A stretch of 64,000 nucleotides of DNA, taken from assembly GCA_964352025.1 (NCBI GenBank), contig CAYGPZ010000011.1:1-64000 (forward strand). Reading direction: 5' to 3'. Source of the DNA: Hirschia sp964352025 (GTDB lineage: Bacteria; Pseudomonadota; Alphaproteobacteria; Caulobacterales; Hyphomonadaceae). The notes under the pieces are model-generated. The model saw only the letters and a list, made by a program, of their open reading frames with translations, ran no database searches and was not told where the DNA came from. This document shows, one piece after another, positions 16,652 through 26,102 of this stretch. The stretch's first letter is position 1; each line of letters opens with the position of its first letter. A program made the translations under genes and the position numbers.

Positions 16652-18376
16652 ATGGCTGATACAGTTTCAATCGTTCAAAGGGTCACCAAAGGTGGACAAA
16701 TGCGCATTATCGCTGCGCTAGCCGTTGTCGCCTTGGTTGGAGCTAGTCTTGGCTTTATCATGTTACGTGGAGGTGCCGACGAATCCCTCCTGTATTCAGG
16801 GTTGGACCTAACTGAATCGGCTGAAATTACTGGAAAACTAGATCAAGGGAATATCGCCTATACTCTTCGGGGAGACGGTGCATCCATTTATGTGGACCGC
16901 GATAAAGTTCATATTGCTAGAAATATGTTGTCTGAAGAAGGCCTGCCGACACGTGGATCGCTCGGTTATGAAATCTTCGATAAGACTGAGACCCTTGGCA
17001 CAACCAATTTTGTTCAAAACCTAAACCGTGTCCGCGCTTTAGAGGGTGAACTAGCCCGCACCATAACATCTTTAGACAATATTCGCGGCGCACGTGTGCA
17101 TTTGGTTCTTCCAGAACGCAAACTGTTTGAAAGAAACTCTCAAACGCCTTCTGCATCTGTTGTTATGTCTGTCGCAGGCCGCGGCATGTCCCCTTCTCAA
17201 GTCCGCGCGATCAGAAACTTAGTTGCTGGCTCCGTACCTGATCTGGAAGTTAATCGGATCACACTTTTAGATGATAAAGGTCGCCTCCTCGCAGCGGGTG
17301 CTGAAAACAGTGAAAACGGCTTTGCTGGCGGTAGCGCAGATGAACGCCAAACTGCAATTGAACAACAAATCCGTGCTAAAGTACTCGCAGTTGTTGAAAG
17401 CGTGACCGGACCGGGAGCAGCGCGCGTTGAAGTCGCAGCTGATATCGACTTTAACCGTATTACCCAAAGCTCAGAAATATTTGATCCTGAAGGCCGCGTT
17501 ATTCGCTCTTCCACAACAACGGAAGAAAGCTCTTCTGACTCTTCTTCAGAACCTAATGGCGCAGTTACCGCAGGCAATAATGTTCCTGATGGAAATGGAG
17601 ATGAGGCCCCCAACGGTCCAACATCACAGGCGCAATCCAATCGCCTACAGGAAACAACAAATTACGAGATTTCAAAGTCCACTAAGACAGAAATCACTGA
17701 AGGTGGACGTATCAACAAAATATCTGTTGCCGTCGCACTTGATGATGCCCGTGTTCTTGGAGAAGAAGGCGAAGGACCTAGCTTTGCTCAGCGAACAGCT
17801 GAAGAAATTGAAAATATCGCAACACTTGTTCGTTCCGCTGTCGGTTATGACGAAGCACGCGGCGATATAGTCGAAGTCGTCAATGTCTCCTTTATGCGCC
17901 CAGAAACTTCTGTGGATTTGGCGATCGAAGATCCTAGCATGTTCGGCCTGACCAAAAACGATATCATGCGTATATCAGAGCTAGCTGCCCTGTTTATTGG
18001 CGCCATTCTCCTGATCGTGTTTGTGCTTAGACCTCTGGTTAAAGGCCTAATGAGCCCCGGTGCAGCAAATGCAGACAGCTTTTATACAGCTGAAGCACAA
18101 ATTACTGGCGCTAAGGCAGCTAGTATTGCAAGCGCGGCAAACCCCAATCTTGTCTTACCCGGCAGCGAACCTGCCGTTGGTGCTGATGGCCAACCTATTG
18201 CCGCACCCAACAGCCTAGATGACTTTGGCCTTGATGTGGCCCGCATTAGCGGAAAGGTGAACGCGTCATCGGTTAAAAAGATCTCTGAAGTTGTCGAAAG
18301 TCACCCAGACGAATCCATCCAGATCATTCGTTCCTGGCTTGCAGAAGACCTTAGAAATGGGAGTGATGCAGCATGA
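16652..18376 (+). CDS. fliF: Flagellar MS-ring protein FliF
   Basis: FliF forms the MS ring in the inner membrane, the base on which the flagellum is built. The 574-residue protein has a membrane helix at about residues 19-37, the YscJ-like RBM domains (LDLTESAEITGKLDQGNIAY; NFVQNLNRVRALEGELARTI), a Ser- and Gly-rich loop near 285-330, a second helix at about 440-465 (LAALFIGAILLIVFVLRPLV) and a C-terminal cytoplasmic tail that would bind FliG. It heads a long operon and overlaps fliG by four bases (ATGA). Confidence 0.97.
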   Translation: MADTVSIVQRVTKGGQMRIIAALAVVALVGASLGFIMLRGGADESLLYSGLDLTESAEITGKLDQGNIAYTLRGDGASIYVDRDKVHIARNMLSEEGLPTRGSLGYEIFDKTETLGTTNFVQNLNRVRALEGELARTITSLDNIRGARVHLVLPERKLFERNSQTPSASVVMSVAGRGMSPSQVRAIRNLVAGSVPDLEVNRITLLDDKGRLLAAGAENSENGFAGGSADERQTAIEQQIRAKVLAVVESVTGPGAARVEVAADIDFNRITQSSEIFDPEGRVIRSSTTTEESSSDSSSEPNGAVTAGNNVPDGNGDEAPNGPTSQAQSNRLQETTNYEISKSTKTEITEGGRINKISVAVALDDARVLGEEGEGPSFAQRTAEEIENIATLVRSAVGYDEARGDIVEVVNVSFMRPETSVDLAIEDPSMFGLTKNDIMRISELAALFIGAILLIVFVLRPLVKGLMSPGAANADSFYTAEAQITGAKAASIASAANPNLVLPGSEPAVGADGQPIAAPNSLDDFGLDVARISGKVNASSVKKISEVVESHPDESIQIIRSWLAEDLRNGSDAA

Positions 18377-19449
18377 GCAATCTAGCAGCTCAGGCAGAAG
18401 AAGCATTAAAAACCATGTCAAAGCGGGATGCTATTCAGCAAGCCGCCGCAGATGGAGAAAACCTTAGAGGTGCCGAAAAAGCCGCCATCCTACTTCTTGC
18501 CCTTGGCGATGAAACGGGACCGATATGGGAAGCGCTGGACGATGAAGAATTGCGCGATGTCTCTTCAGCAATGTCGACCCTTGGCGCGGTACAATCCTCC
18601 CTCGTTGAAGACTTGATTATCGAATTTGTTGGTAAGCTTTCAACGTCTGGGTCCATCACTGGTAACTTTGAACAAACGCAAAAATTACTGGCTCAATTCC
18701 TTCCGGGTGAAAAAGTTGACTCACTCATGGAAGAAATCCGTGGTCCGGCGGGTCGCACGATGTGGGACAAGCTTGGAAACGTTTCCGAAACTGTACTCGC
18801 CAACTATTTGAAAAACGAATACCCGCAAACGGTTGCTGTTGTCCTATCCAAAATCAAATCCGACCACGCCGCTGCTGTTCTGGCCTGTCTACCACCGGAT
18901 TTTGCCATCGAATGTATGCAACGCATGTTGCGGATGGAGCCTGTGGCACGCGACATTATCGAAAAAATTGAAAGTACACTTCGTACCGAGTTCATGACAA
19001 ACCTTGCTCGCACATCCAAGCGCGACAGTCATGAACAGATGGCTGATATCTTCAATGCTTTTGACCGCCAGACTGAAGGTCGTTTCATGTCGGCGCTTGA
19101 AGAAAAAAGCAAAGACGCTGCGGAAAAAATTCGTTCCTTGATGTTCGTATTTGACGACCTTTCCAAGCTAGACCCGGGCGGCATTCAAACGCTTCTCAAA
19201 GCTGTCCCTAAAGACAAGCTTACCCTTGCGCTTAAAGGTGCCAATGAGGAAATGCAGGACCTGTTTACGTCCAACATGTCAGAGCGGGCTGCAAAAATTC
19301 TAAAAGAAGACATGAACTCAATGGGGCCAGTGAAACTTAAAGACGTCGATGCAGCCCAACAAGACATGGTCTATCAGGCTAAAGAACTCGCCGAGCGCGG
19401 TGAAATCATGCTCGCCGATGGCGGCGCAGAAGACGAGTTGGTGTACTAA
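18373..19449 (+). CDS. fliG: Flagellar motor switch protein FliG
   Basis: FliG couples the MS ring to torque generation by the stator. The 358 residues cover the N, middle and C domains: LRGAEKAAILLLALG at the N terminus, the EYPQTVAVVLSKI motif in the middle, and a charged C-terminal torque domain (FVFDDLSKLDPGGIQTLLK). It overlaps fliF by four bases and fliH by one, indicating translational coupling. Confidence 0.97.
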   Translation: MSNLAAQAEEALKTMSKRDAIQQAAADGENLRGAEKAAILLLALGDETGPIWEALDDEELRDVSSAMSTLGAVQSSLVEDLIIEFVGKLSTSGSITGNFEQTQKLLAQFLPGEKVDSLMEEIRGPAGRTMWDKLGNVSETVLANYLKNEYPQTVAVVLSKIKSDHAAAVLACLPPDFAIECMQRMLRMEPVARDIIEKIESTLRTEFMTNLARTSKRDSHEQMADIFNAFDRQTEGRFMSALEEKSKDAAEKIRSLMFVFDDLSKLDPGGIQTLLKAVPKDKLTLALKGANEEMQDLFTSNMSERAAKILKEDMNSMGPVKLKDVDAAQQDMVYQAKELAERGEIMLADGGAEDELVY

Positions 19450-20072
19450 TGACAAAAGCAACTCCCTATGAAATATTCACAGAATTCACGCCAACTGGCG
19501 AAGTCCTGACTGGGAAAAAGCCCGACTTCAAACGCGTTGACGAAGTTGAAAAAGAAGTTAGTCAAGCGCGCGAAAACACACAAGCTGCCGTAATGGCTAG
19601 CGTGGAAGCACGCATCGCGACTGCACTTGAAACCATCGCAGCCAATTTAACACCTTCTGAAGCCGTCGTTTCAAAAATTGCTACCAGTTTACGAAATGAA
19701 GCTATCGATCTAGCCATGGCAGCATCGGAAACAATCGCCGACCGCGCCCTAGATGAAAACGGGCATGAAGCAGCCAAAGAAGCCATTGCCGAAGCCAGCA
19801 AGCAATTGCGTTCGGAACCTCGCCTCATCGTGACCATTCCACCGGATGCAGAAACAATGGTGAAACTGCGCCTGGAAAACATGCCTGATATTGCAGAGCG
19901 CATTCATTTTGTTGCTGATCCTGCCGCACAGCCGGGCGACTGGAGAATTGAATTTCAAGGTGGCGCAGCTGCTTTTAGCCGCGATGCCATCAAACAAACC
20001 GTAGAAGACTGCCTGAACAATCGCAAAGCCGATCCTATCGAAGATCAGCTCGATTTGTTTGGCGCAGCTTAG
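19449..20072 (+). CDS. fliH: FliH/FlbE-type flagellar export regulator
   Basis: FliH tethers and restrains the export ATPase FliI. The 207-residue protein starts with a short N-terminal segment, continues with a coiled coil (about residues 25-60), and has a C-terminal V-ATPase-E-like domain (LRSEPRLIVTIPPDAETM; DWRIEFQGGAAAFSRD). Sequence is poorly conserved, and position between fliG and fliN is strong support. The Caulobacter equivalent is called flbE. Confidence 0.8.
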   Translation: MTKATPYEIFTEFTPTGEVLTGKKPDFKRVDEVEKEVSQARENTQAAVMASVEARIATALETIAANLTPSEAVVSKIATSLRNEAIDLAMAASETIADRALDENGHEAAKEAIAEASKQLRSEPRLIVTIPPDAETMVKLRLENMPDIAERIHFVADPAAQPGDWRIEFQGGAAAFSRDAIKQTVEDCLNNRKADPIEDQLDLFGAA

Positions 20073-20095
20073 TTGTAGAGTTTTAGGAGCTTAAC

Positions 20096-20443
20096 ATGTC
20101 GACAGACGATCTAAACCTTCCAGAACTTGAGCCGACAGGCAAAGTGCTCGCTAAGCCGATCACTGCTAAAGAAGAAGCCGAGCGTCGCGAGAAATTCGCC
20201 GCTGACCTTGCGCCTATGTTTGACGTCCCTGTGTCTGTGCAAGCCGTTATTGGCCGCACAACAATGGAAGTATCTGACCTGATGCACCTTGGCGAAGGTT
20301 CCGTTTTGGAACTCGATCGCCGTGTTGGAGAAGCCATCGACATTTACGTCAATTCACGCCTCGTCGCGCGTGGAGAGATTGTTGTCGTGGATGACCGACT
20401 AGGTGTGACCATGACCGAGATTATCAAGAACGAAGGCGGTTAA
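20096..20443 (+). CDS. fliN: Flagellar motor switch protein FliN
   Basis: FliN forms the lower C ring. The 115-residue protein has an N-terminal variable part and a C-terminal SpoA domain (FDVPVSVQAVIGRTTMEVSD, then LDRRVGEAIDIYVNSRLVA and RGEIVVVDDRLGVTMTEI). TTAGGAG precedes the ATG. Its partners FliM and FliG are encoded at 62.7 and 18.4 kb. Confidence 0.95.
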   Translation: MSTDDLNLPELEPTGKVLAKPITAKEEAERREKFAADLAPMFDVPVSVQAVIGRTTMEVSDLMHLGEGSVLELDRRVGEAIDIYVNSRLVARGEIVVVDDRLGVTMTEIIKNEGG

Positions 20444-20522
20444 CCGCAAGGAAATACGCTGATTGTTCAGCATTTAAAATACGAATTTTGCACCTGCAAT
20501 ACCTTTTGAAAGTGAAGACATT

Positions 20523-21926
20523 ATGCGCGTTTTGATTATTGGAGATTTAAGTGGACAGCTTTCAGCAGCGACGAAAATCGCGTTTGAACGCGGAGCCCAA
20601 GTCTCTCACGCAGCATCAGCCGCAATAGCACTCGATTCACTTCGTGCTGGCCATGGCGCAGACCTTGTCATGGTTGATGTAAAAGCAGACATTGCTTGGC
20701 TACATGAAGCCCTTCAAACAGAGCATATTGCAGCGCCAATCGTGGCATGTGGTGTTGAAGCAGATGCCGATGCAGCTGCTGGAGCTATTCGTGCTGGTGC
20801 CAGAGAGTTCATCCCTCTTCCACCTGATGCTGAATTAATCGCAGCAGTCCTAACAGCTGTATCAGATGATGATCGCCCAATGATCGCTTCTGACCCGGCA
20901 ATGACACAAGTTGTCGAGCTTGCCGAGCAAATCGCACCATCCGATGCATCAGTCCTAATCACAGGTGAAAGCGGTGTCGGTAAAGAAGTGATGGCGCGTT
21001 TTGTTCACCGCAAATCACGCCGCGCCAGCAAACCTTTCATCTCTGTCAACTGTGCAGCTATTCCTGAAAACCTTCTTGAATCTGAACTATTTGGACACGA
21101 GAAAGGTGCTTTCACTGGGGCCATGGCGCGCCGCATTGGTAAGTTTGAAGAAGCCAATGGTGGAACATTATTGCTTGATGAAATTTCCGAAATGGATTCT
21201 CGCCTTCAAGCTAAATTGCTACGTGCTATTCAAGAACGTGAAATCGACCGCGTCGGTGGTAACCAGCCTGTCAAAGTTGATATCCGTATCATCGCGACAT
21301 CAAACCGAGATCTAGCTCAGGCAGTTCGCGAAGGTAGTTTCCGCGAAGACCTTCTTTATCGCTTAAACGTCATGAACCTACGCATCCCAGCATTAAGAGA
21401 ACGTCGTTCTGACCTTGTGACGCTTTCAGAATTCTTCATTGAAAAATACAGCGCTGCAAATGGCCTTCCTAGTAAATCAATGTCGGATGAAGCGCGGACG
21501 CAAGTAGAAGCATCTCGCTGGCCTGGAAATGTACGTGAGCTAGAAAATGCGATGCACCGAGCCGTTATACTATCTCGCGGTCCAGTTATTGAGGTCGACG
21601 CAATCCGCACACCAGATGGCGCACCTCTTGGTGCAGCGGGCGGTTTTAATGCCAATGAAACCCACATTGACATGACAGTGCAACGCGCAACCGAAACAGC
21701 GCACACTGCTATTACTGCTGGTTTGGCAAGTGTTCAAGTTGGCCGCACCGTTGCTGAAGTTGAACAAGATTTGATCCTATCAACCCTAGACCATTGTCTT
21801 GGGAACCGTACTCACGCGGCTAACATTTTAGGCATATCTATCCGTACTTTACGTAACAAATTGCGTACTTATACAGATGCTGGCGTCGAAGTCGCTGCGC
21901 CTGGTGAAACTCGAGCGGCAGGCTAA
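20523..21926 (+). CDS. flbD: Sigma-54-dependent flagellar regulator FlbD
   Basis: FlbD activates late flagellar sigma-54 promoters and represses early ones. The 467-residue protein has an N-terminal receiver-like domain (1-115), an AAA+ domain with Walker A GESGVGKE and the sigma-54 contact motif GAFTGA, and a C-terminal Fis-type HTH (HAANILGISIRTLRNKLRTY). The receiver lacks the normal Lys-Pro pair (LPP instead), fitting an unphosphorylated FlbD controlled in trans, as by FliX in Caulobacter. No fliX is visible here. Likely targets are the two sigma-54 promoters at 12 kb. Confidence 0.93.
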   Translation: MRVLIIGDLSGQLSAATKIAFERGAQVSHAASAAIALDSLRAGHGADLVMVDVKADIAWLHEALQTEHIAAPIVACGVEADADAAAGAIRAGAREFIPLPPDAELIAAVLTAVSDDDRPMIASDPAMTQVVELAEQIAPSDASVLITGESGVGKEVMARFVHRKSRRASKPFISVNCAAIPENLLESELFGHEKGAFTGAMARRIGKFEEANGGTLLLDEISEMDSRLQAKLLRAIQEREIDRVGGNQPVKVDIRIIATSNRDLAQAVREGSFREDLLYRLNVMNLRIPALRERRSDLVTLSEFFIEKYSAANGLPSKSMSDEARTQVEASRWPGNVRELENAMHRAVILSRGPVIEVDAIRTPDGAPLGAAGGFNANETHIDMTVQRATETAHTAITAGLASVQVGRTVAEVEQDLILSTLDHCLGNRTHAANILGISIRTLRNKLRTYTDAGVEVAAPGETRAAG

Positions 21927-21932
21927 TAATTT

Positions 21933-24053
21933 ATGGCTGAAGCAAACAATAATGCAGGTGGTTTCTCAATAGGCGGATTTGACCTAAACGCGCTAGCTAA
22001 AGGCGCGCTCAAAGGTGAAGTCGCATTGGGATTGGGTGTCATGACGTTGATCGTCATGCTCATAGTACCTTTGCCGTCGTTTCTGCTGGACTTCATGTTG
22101 GCCATCTCCATCACATTCTCTGTGCTGGTATTGATGACTGCCCTTCTGATCCAGAAACCACTTGAGTTTTCCTCTTTCCCGTCCGTTCTTCTGCTAGCCA
22201 CTATGCTGCGGCTAGCGCTGAACATGGCCTCTACCCGCCTGATCCTTTCTGAAGGAGATCAAGGGCCCGAAGCTGCTGGAAACATTATTAAAACTTTCGG
22301 CTCATTCGTTATGGGCGGAAATTATGTGATTGGGGTAATTGTCTTTATTATCCTCGTCATTGTGAACTTTATGGTCATCACCAAAGGTTCAGGCCGTATC
22401 GCCGAAGTTGCCGCTCGTTTCACCTTGGATGCGATGCCCGGCAAGCAAATGGCTATCGATGCAGACCTTTCTGCGGGCATGATCAATGAAGATGAAGCGC
22501 GTACACGCCGTAAAGAACTTGAAGGCGAAAGCAACTTTTTCGGGGCTATGGATGGTGCGTCGAAATTCGTCCGTGGTGATGCCATGGCGGGTATCCTCAT
22601 CACAGTCATCAACATTATCGGCGGCATACTCATTGGGGTAGCCCAAAAGGGTCTTCCTTTCGAACAAGCTGCTGAAACCTACACAATGCTTACAATTGGT
22701 GACGGTCTGGTTTCTCAAATCCCAGCACTGATTATCTCAGTTGCGGCCGGTATGCTGGTTTCAAAAGCCGGTGTTGATGGCTCAACTGATAAAGCTCTTG
22801 GTCGCCAATTAATGGCCTCTCCACAAGGGTTGGCAATGGTATCAGGTGTAGCTGCCTTTACGGGCTTGCTACCGGGGATGCCAATCCTTCCATTCTTCCT
22901 CCTTGCAGGTGGTGCCGGTTACGGAGCATGGAGAGCGGCAATCACCAGAAAAGAAGCTGCCGAAGCTGCCGTACTCAAAGAAAATGAGATTGTATCTGAT
23001 CCAAACAGACCTGCTGAAGAGGCACCAATTTCAGATAGCGTTGCAGTTGATGAGCTAAAAGTCGAACTTGGGTTTGGATTGCTTTCACTCATCAATGAAT
23101 CTGAAGGTCGTAAACTCACAGATCAGATCAAAGCGGTCCGCCGTCAGGTCGCGTCTGAATTTGGTTTCATTGCACCACAGGTCCGTATTGTCGATAATCT
23201 AGAACTAGGTTCTGAAAACTACCGCATTATGATCAAAGAGGTCGAGTCGGGCCACGGCATGTTGCGCCCTCTTCTTGACCTCGCGATGGATGCTTCAGGT
23301 GCAGCCGCCCCTATTCAAGGTGAGCGCGTCAAAGAACCTGTTTTTGGGCTACCTGCGGTCTGGATTGACAAAGGTATAAAAGAAGAAGCTGCAATGAACG
23401 GATATACTGTTGTTGATGCGGCGACGGTTCTGACAACTCACTTCACAGAACTCGTGAAGGAAAACATGTCTGACCTGCTTTCCTTTACTTCACTTAAAGA
23501 ACTTACCGACGAACTTCCTTCTGCTCAAAAAGCATTGCTCGACGATATTGTGCCTAATCAAATTACAATGTCAGGCATTCAACGTGTTCTTCAAAACTTG
23601 TTGCGCGAAAAAATCTCCATCAGGGACTTTGCAACTATTCTTGAAGCCATTGCCGAAGCTTCGGGTGCATCGACTGACCTCACTCAGATCACGGAACATG
23701 TTCGTTCCCGTCTTGCACGTCAGTTGTGTAATGCCAATCAAGCACATGATGGCCAGCTATCGGTCGTCACGCTGTCACCAGTCTGGGAGCAATCTTTTGC
23801 CGAAGCTCTTATTGGTGAACCAGGCGCAATGCAATTGGCGCTCGAGCCATCAAAACTTCACGAATTTGTTGGGGAGATGCGCCGCGTCTTTGAAGCCGCA
23901 GCCCAAACTGGCGATACGCCGGTTCTGCTGACCTCTGCCCCTATCCGTCCTTATGTGCGCTCACTTGTAGAACGTTTCCGCGCACAAACAGTGGTGATGA
24001 GCCAAAATGAAATCCATCCAAAAGCCCGCTTAAGAGGCGCAGGAACAATTTAG
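21933..24053 (+). CDS. flhA: Flagellar export gate protein FlhA
   Basis: FlhA is the large membrane component of the flagellar type III export gate. The 706-residue protein has about eight membrane helices in residues 30-330 with the conserved FHIPEP-region motif (RFTLDAMPGKQMAIDADLSAG), a linker and a cytoplasmic domain (about 370-700) that docks substrates and chaperones. It follows flbD by six bases. Confidence 0.97.
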   Translation: MAEANNNAGGFSIGGFDLNALAKGALKGEVALGLGVMTLIVMLIVPLPSFLLDFMLAISITFSVLVLMTALLIQKPLEFSSFPSVLLLATMLRLALNMASTRLILSEGDQGPEAAGNIIKTFGSFVMGGNYVIGVIVFIILVIVNFMVITKGSGRIAEVAARFTLDAMPGKQMAIDADLSAGMINEDEARTRRKELEGESNFFGAMDGASKFVRGDAMAGILITVINIIGGILIGVAQKGLPFEQAAETYTMLTIGDGLVSQIPALIISVAAGMLVSKAGVDGSTDKALGRQLMASPQGLAMVSGVAAFTGLLPGMPILPFFLLAGGAGYGAWRAAITRKEAAEAAVLKENEIVSDPNRPAEEAPISDSVAVDELKVELGFGLLSLINESEGRKLTDQIKAVRRQVASEFGFIAPQVRIVDNLELGSENYRIMIKEVESGHGMLRPLLDLAMDASGAAAPIQGERVKEPVFGLPAVWIDKGIKEEAAMNGYTVVDAATVLTTHFTELVKENMSDLLSFTSLKELTDELPSAQKALLDDIVPNQITMSGIQRVLQNLLREKISIRDFATILEAIAEASGASTDLTQITEHVRSRLARQLCNANQAHDGQLSVVTLSPVWEQSFAEALIGEPGAMQLALEPSKLHEFVGEMRRVFEAAAQTGDTPVLLTSAPIRPYVRSLVERFRAQTVVMSQNEIHPKARLRGAGTI

Positions 24054-24114
24054 AGAAAAGAACAATGACCAGACAGTATATTAATTCCCAAACGCCAAAT
24101 AGGAGGCGCCTACC

Positions 24115-25107
24115 ATGAGAATGAAATTATTCTCCGCAGCGACAATGGAAGAAGCCATGGAGCTGATGCGGGCGGAACTTGGTTCTGACGCGGTGATCCT
24201 GTCGACCCGTAACGAACCGGGTTGTGTCGAGGTTCGCGCAGCTGTTGAACGTGCTCCAAACGCTAGATTTGCAACACCCGTTTTTGCAGAAGCCCGTCCA
24301 TCTTTTGATGAAACCACACGTGACCGCATTCGCGACGTCATGAACTGGCATGGTGCACCTAGCGGTTTCACCGACATTGTCACAAGTGCTGGTATGAAAT
24401 TGATGGGCAGTACAGCCGAACCCGGTCCTGCAATGGCAGCCGGTCTAGAAGGTGTTCTATCTTTCTCACCAATTCACTCTGACACGCGCAAGTCACTATT
24501 GCTCCTTGGTGCACCTGGCTCTGGTAAAACATCTGCAGCAGCCAAACTTGCAGCGGTAACCCGTAATTCTCCGCTTGGTTTAAAAGCGACATCTGCGGAC
24601 TTTGATGCAGCCGGTGGTCATGCAAGACTATCTGCATATGTTGGCCGTCCGGATGTCGGATTATTCAAATCTCCAGAAGCTCTACAAAAGCATCTTGCAG
24701 CTCGCACACCTTCAGAACGCAAACTGGTTATTGATGGCCCAGCATTTAACCCGACCAGTACAAATGAAATCGCACGTTTAAGAAACCTTTTACATCATCT
24801 AGACGTTGAACCTGTGCTGGTTATGTCAGCAGAAGGTCACCCTGAAGACCTCGAGGAGAATGCCAAAGCTTTCTCAAGTGTCGGAGTTAGAAGGGTAATT
24901 TTAACTAAATTAGATGTAGTTAGACGTAGAGGTGGTGCTTTTGCTGCAATTTCTTCTTCGCGGTTAAGCATCGCTCAACTAAGTTTGACGCATTCTATAT
25001 CAAATGGGCTTATTCCGGCCACACCTTTGCGTATAGCAAGATTGTTACTGGAAACCGCTCCCGATAATGGATCAGGATCTAATATGTCATATAGAGGAGC
25101 TGCATAA
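24115..25107 (+). CDS. flhF: FlhF-like SRP-family GTPase
   Basis: FlhF is an SRP/FtsY-type GTPase that sets the place, and often the number, of polar flagella. The 330-residue protein starts with the FlhF B-domain pattern (RMKLFSAATMEEAMELMRAE), followed by a G domain with GAPGSGKTSAAAKLAA and LTKLD. It is shorter than typical FlhF because the linker is reduced. AGGAGG lies before the ATG. It follows flhA and overlaps the MinD-like gene, the usual flhA-flhF-flhG order. Confidence 0.88.
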   Translation: MRMKLFSAATMEEAMELMRAELGSDAVILSTRNEPGCVEVRAAVERAPNARFATPVFAEARPSFDETTRDRIRDVMNWHGAPSGFTDIVTSAGMKLMGSTAEPGPAMAAGLEGVLSFSPIHSDTRKSLLLLGAPGSGKTSAAAKLAAVTRNSPLGLKATSADFDAAGGHARLSAYVGRPDVGLFKSPEALQKHLAARTPSERKLVIDGPAFNPTSTNEIARLRNLLHHLDVEPVLVMSAEGHPEDLEENAKAFSSVGVRRVILTKLDVVRRRGGAFAAISSSRLSIAQLSLTHSISNGLIPATPLRIARLLLETAPDNGSGSNMSYRGAA

Positions 25108-25943
25108 TGTCGTTCTCTGGCAACAAATCAGGACAGATGTCCTCAGGACCGCGCGTTTCGCCGGCCCAGATCCTGGCGGTCGCATCAGGTAAAGGCGGGG
25201 TTGGTAAAACCTGGCTTTCAACAACACTCGCGGCATCTTTTGCAAAAGCAGGTAAACGCACTCTCCTCGTTGATGGTGACCTCGGCTGTGCAAATGTCGA
25301 TGTTCAATTAGGTATCGCACCAGATACAGACCTCGCAGCTGTTATGGCTGGTTGGGTTGAACTTGATGATGCTGTGACACCCGTCAATGGCGGTGCAGGT
25401 TCTCAAGGTGGCTTTGATGTCCTTCCGGGTCGTTCCGGTTCTGGCGCACTTGCTGAACTTCCCAAAGATGACGCTGCCCGTTTAGCTGCTGGCCTCACAA
25501 CTTTGGCGATGCAGTATGACATGGTTCTTGTCGACCTAGCTGCTGGTATCGATGCAAATGTTATGCGTCTAGCACGTGCAGCTGACCGTGCATTGGTTGT
25601 GGCAAATGATGAGCCGACTTCAATGACGGATGCTTATGCATTTATCAAAGTCCTTCGTGGTTACGCACCAAGCGTTGCACCTTGGATAGCGGTAAACATG
25701 GCAGACACTCGTGTCGCAGGACGTCGCACTTACGAAGCTCTTGCTCGCGCAAGTCAGACCTTCCTTGGCTTTAGACCGCCTCTGGCTGGTATTGTGCTAA
25801 GGGACTCAAAAGTACGTGAAGCTATTCGCACACAGAAAACGCTTCCATCTATCCACCCTGACGCGCAAGCGGCTGTGGATGCTGAACAAATAGCGGAAGC
25901 TATTCTACGCGGTGGTGCGGATTCTATCGCTGAAGCTAGCTAA
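25107..25943 (+). CDS. flhG: MinD/ParA-like ATPase, FlhG-type
   Basis: FlhG partners FlhF and limits flagellar number. The 278-residue protein has a deviant Walker A (SGKGGVGKTWLS), LLVDGDLGCANVDVQLGI and a VDLAAGID Walker B, as in MinD-like ATPases. The N-terminal DQAxxLR helix by which classical FlhG stimulates FlhF is not visible, so it may work differently. The start overlaps the flhF stop (TAATG). It ends the operon before a strong terminator. Confidence 0.8.
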   Translation: MSFSGNKSGQMSSGPRVSPAQILAVASGKGGVGKTWLSTTLAASFAKAGKRTLLVDGDLGCANVDVQLGIAPDTDLAAVMAGWVELDDAVTPVNGGAGSQGGFDVLPGRSGSGALAELPKDDAARLAAGLTTLAMQYDMVLVDLAAGIDANVMRLARAADRALVVANDEPTSMTDAYAFIKVLRGYAPSVAPWIAVNMADTRVAGRRTYEALARASQTFLGFRPPLAGIVLRDSKVREAIRTQKTLPSIHPDAQAAVDAEQIAEAILRGGADSIAEAS

Positions 25944-25965
25944 ATAAACTAGAATTTTAATGTTT

Positions 25966-25995
25966 AAAGCCGTTCCTTCGTGGGACGGCTTTTTT
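25966..25995 (+). terminator. Rho-independent terminator after flhG
   Basis: AAAGCCGTTCC pairs with GGGACGGCTTT around a TTCG-type loop and is followed by T6. It ends the fliF-to-flhG operon. Confidence 0.93.
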
Positions 25996-26102
25996 CGTTC
26001 TAGTACACTTATTTTCCAATGAAGTATTGGTAAAGACGTTTCAAACAATTCAACACCCCAAATAGATAAAGACCTTAATCATAATCAGATAGTCTTTAAC
26101 TA

